From Deltaproteobacteria bacterium (GTDB taxonomy: Bacteria; Myxococcota; Myxococcia; Myxococcales; 40CM-4-68-19): a DNA stretch of 5,303 nt. Each line of letters opens with the position of its first letter. The first letter of the stretch is position 1. Positions 5,179 through 5,303 of this stretch are shown piece by piece. Location of the stretch: the NCBI GenBank assembly GCA_005879095.1, contig VBLM01000078.1, forward strand, positions 1 to 5,303. Reading direction: 5' to 3'. A program made the position numbers and the translations under genes. The notes under the pieces are model-generated. The model did not search any database and was not told where the DNA came from. It saw only the letters and a program-made list of their open reading frames with translations.

Positions 5179-5303
5179 CTACAGGACTCCGGTGAGCTCG
5201 CCGAGCCGGCGCAGCGTGATGGGCGCCTGCGGCTCGGAGCGGCAGGCGTCGAAGCAGGAGCCGCAGTTCGGCCCCTGGTACGTGCCGGGCAGGAACTCCG
5301 AGT
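5179..5303 (-). CDS. C-terminal end of a cysteine-cluster protein (possibly radical SAM/Fe-S), truncated by window edge
   Basis: Only the last 40 residues are visible, ending at TAG 5181-5179, which directly abuts the GTG of the membrane-protein gene. They contain GPNCGSCFDACRSE, a CxxCxxxC cluster, followed by PQAPITLRRLGELTGVL. Three closely spaced cysteines close to a C-terminus suggest a metal or iron-sulphur site, as in the auxiliary cluster regions of some radical SAM enzymes. The spacing is not the radical SAM core motif CxxxCxxC, which would in any case be expected further upstream. That this frame is real is supported by the exact junction with the next gene and the embedded GGAG. 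The enzyme class is a guess; a zinc-ribbon-like tail is an alternative. Confidence 0.6.
   Translation of the reverse strand, partial: SEFLPGTYQGPNCGSCFDACRSEPQAPITLRRLGELTGVL
5187..5190 (-). promoter_or_regulatory. Shine-Dalgarno GGAG for the GTG start of the membrane protein
   Basis: On the - strand GGAG is followed by eight bases, ending with the TAG of the upstream gene, and then GTG 5178. It supports this GTG as start and translational coupling with the upstream gene. Confidence 0.55.

Noticed and set aside
1..5303. CRISPR array, tandem repeats, tRNA, insertion-sequence ends or attachment sites
   Set aside because: I looked along both strands and saw no regularly spaced repeats, no tRNA-like cloverleaf and no terminal inverted repeats with target duplications.

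Overview
The window is gene-dense, GC-rich (roughly two thirds G+C by eye) bacterial DNA with a strong G/C bias at third codon positions. Nothing in it identifies the taxon. The mix of an asparagine synthetase, a nucleotide-sugar epimerase, a GT-C glycosyltransferase, a DUF3047 protein and an LPG-synthase-type membrane protein would fit an uncultivated high-GC, Gram-negative-like soil or sediment bacterium; this is a weak inference from family distribution. There is no rRNA, tRNA, CRISPR array, phage gene or insertion sequence.

Layout. On the + strand, positions 1-1619 hold the 3' end of an asnB-type asparagine synthetase, translationally coupled (GTGA overlap) to an extended-SDR epimerase of the UDP-glucuronate 4-epimerase type. 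On the - strand, 3417-1616 hold an ArnT/PMT-like membrane glycosyltransferase, broken into three frames, followed by an overlapping small FKBP prolyl isomerase. On the + strand, about 3500-4162 encodes a secreted DUF3047 protein diverging from the glycosyltransferase. On the - strand, 5303-4159 hold the end of a cysteine-rich protein that abuts a membrane protein of the LPG synthase/AglD flippase-like family. There is no gene-free stretch above 100 bases; the longest gap is the 82-base divergent region 3418-3499.

How the genes may fit together. The asnB/epimerase pair, the GT-C transferase and the AglD-like protein are the kinds of genes found in envelope polysaccharide or glycolipid loci: amidotransfer, nucleotide-sugar supply, transfer from polyprenyl-linked sugars and lipid/glycan handling in the membrane. 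FKBP and DUF3047 have no obvious glycan role. Joint function is inferred from proximity only; the genes lie in four alternating transcription units.

Main oddities. (1) The glycosyltransferase is disrupted at two places, and each break also lacks a segment the family normally has, which suggests out-of-frame internal deletions (real decay or assembly collapse) rather than simple one-base errors. (2) Both convergent gene pairs overlap by exactly four bases that encode both stop codons (TTAG and CTAG), and next to each lies a hairpin that falls inside the opposing coding region. I do not see convincing evidence for a wholly new system. The least explained parts are the secreted DUF3047 protein and the truncated CxxCxxxC protein next to the AglD-like protein.
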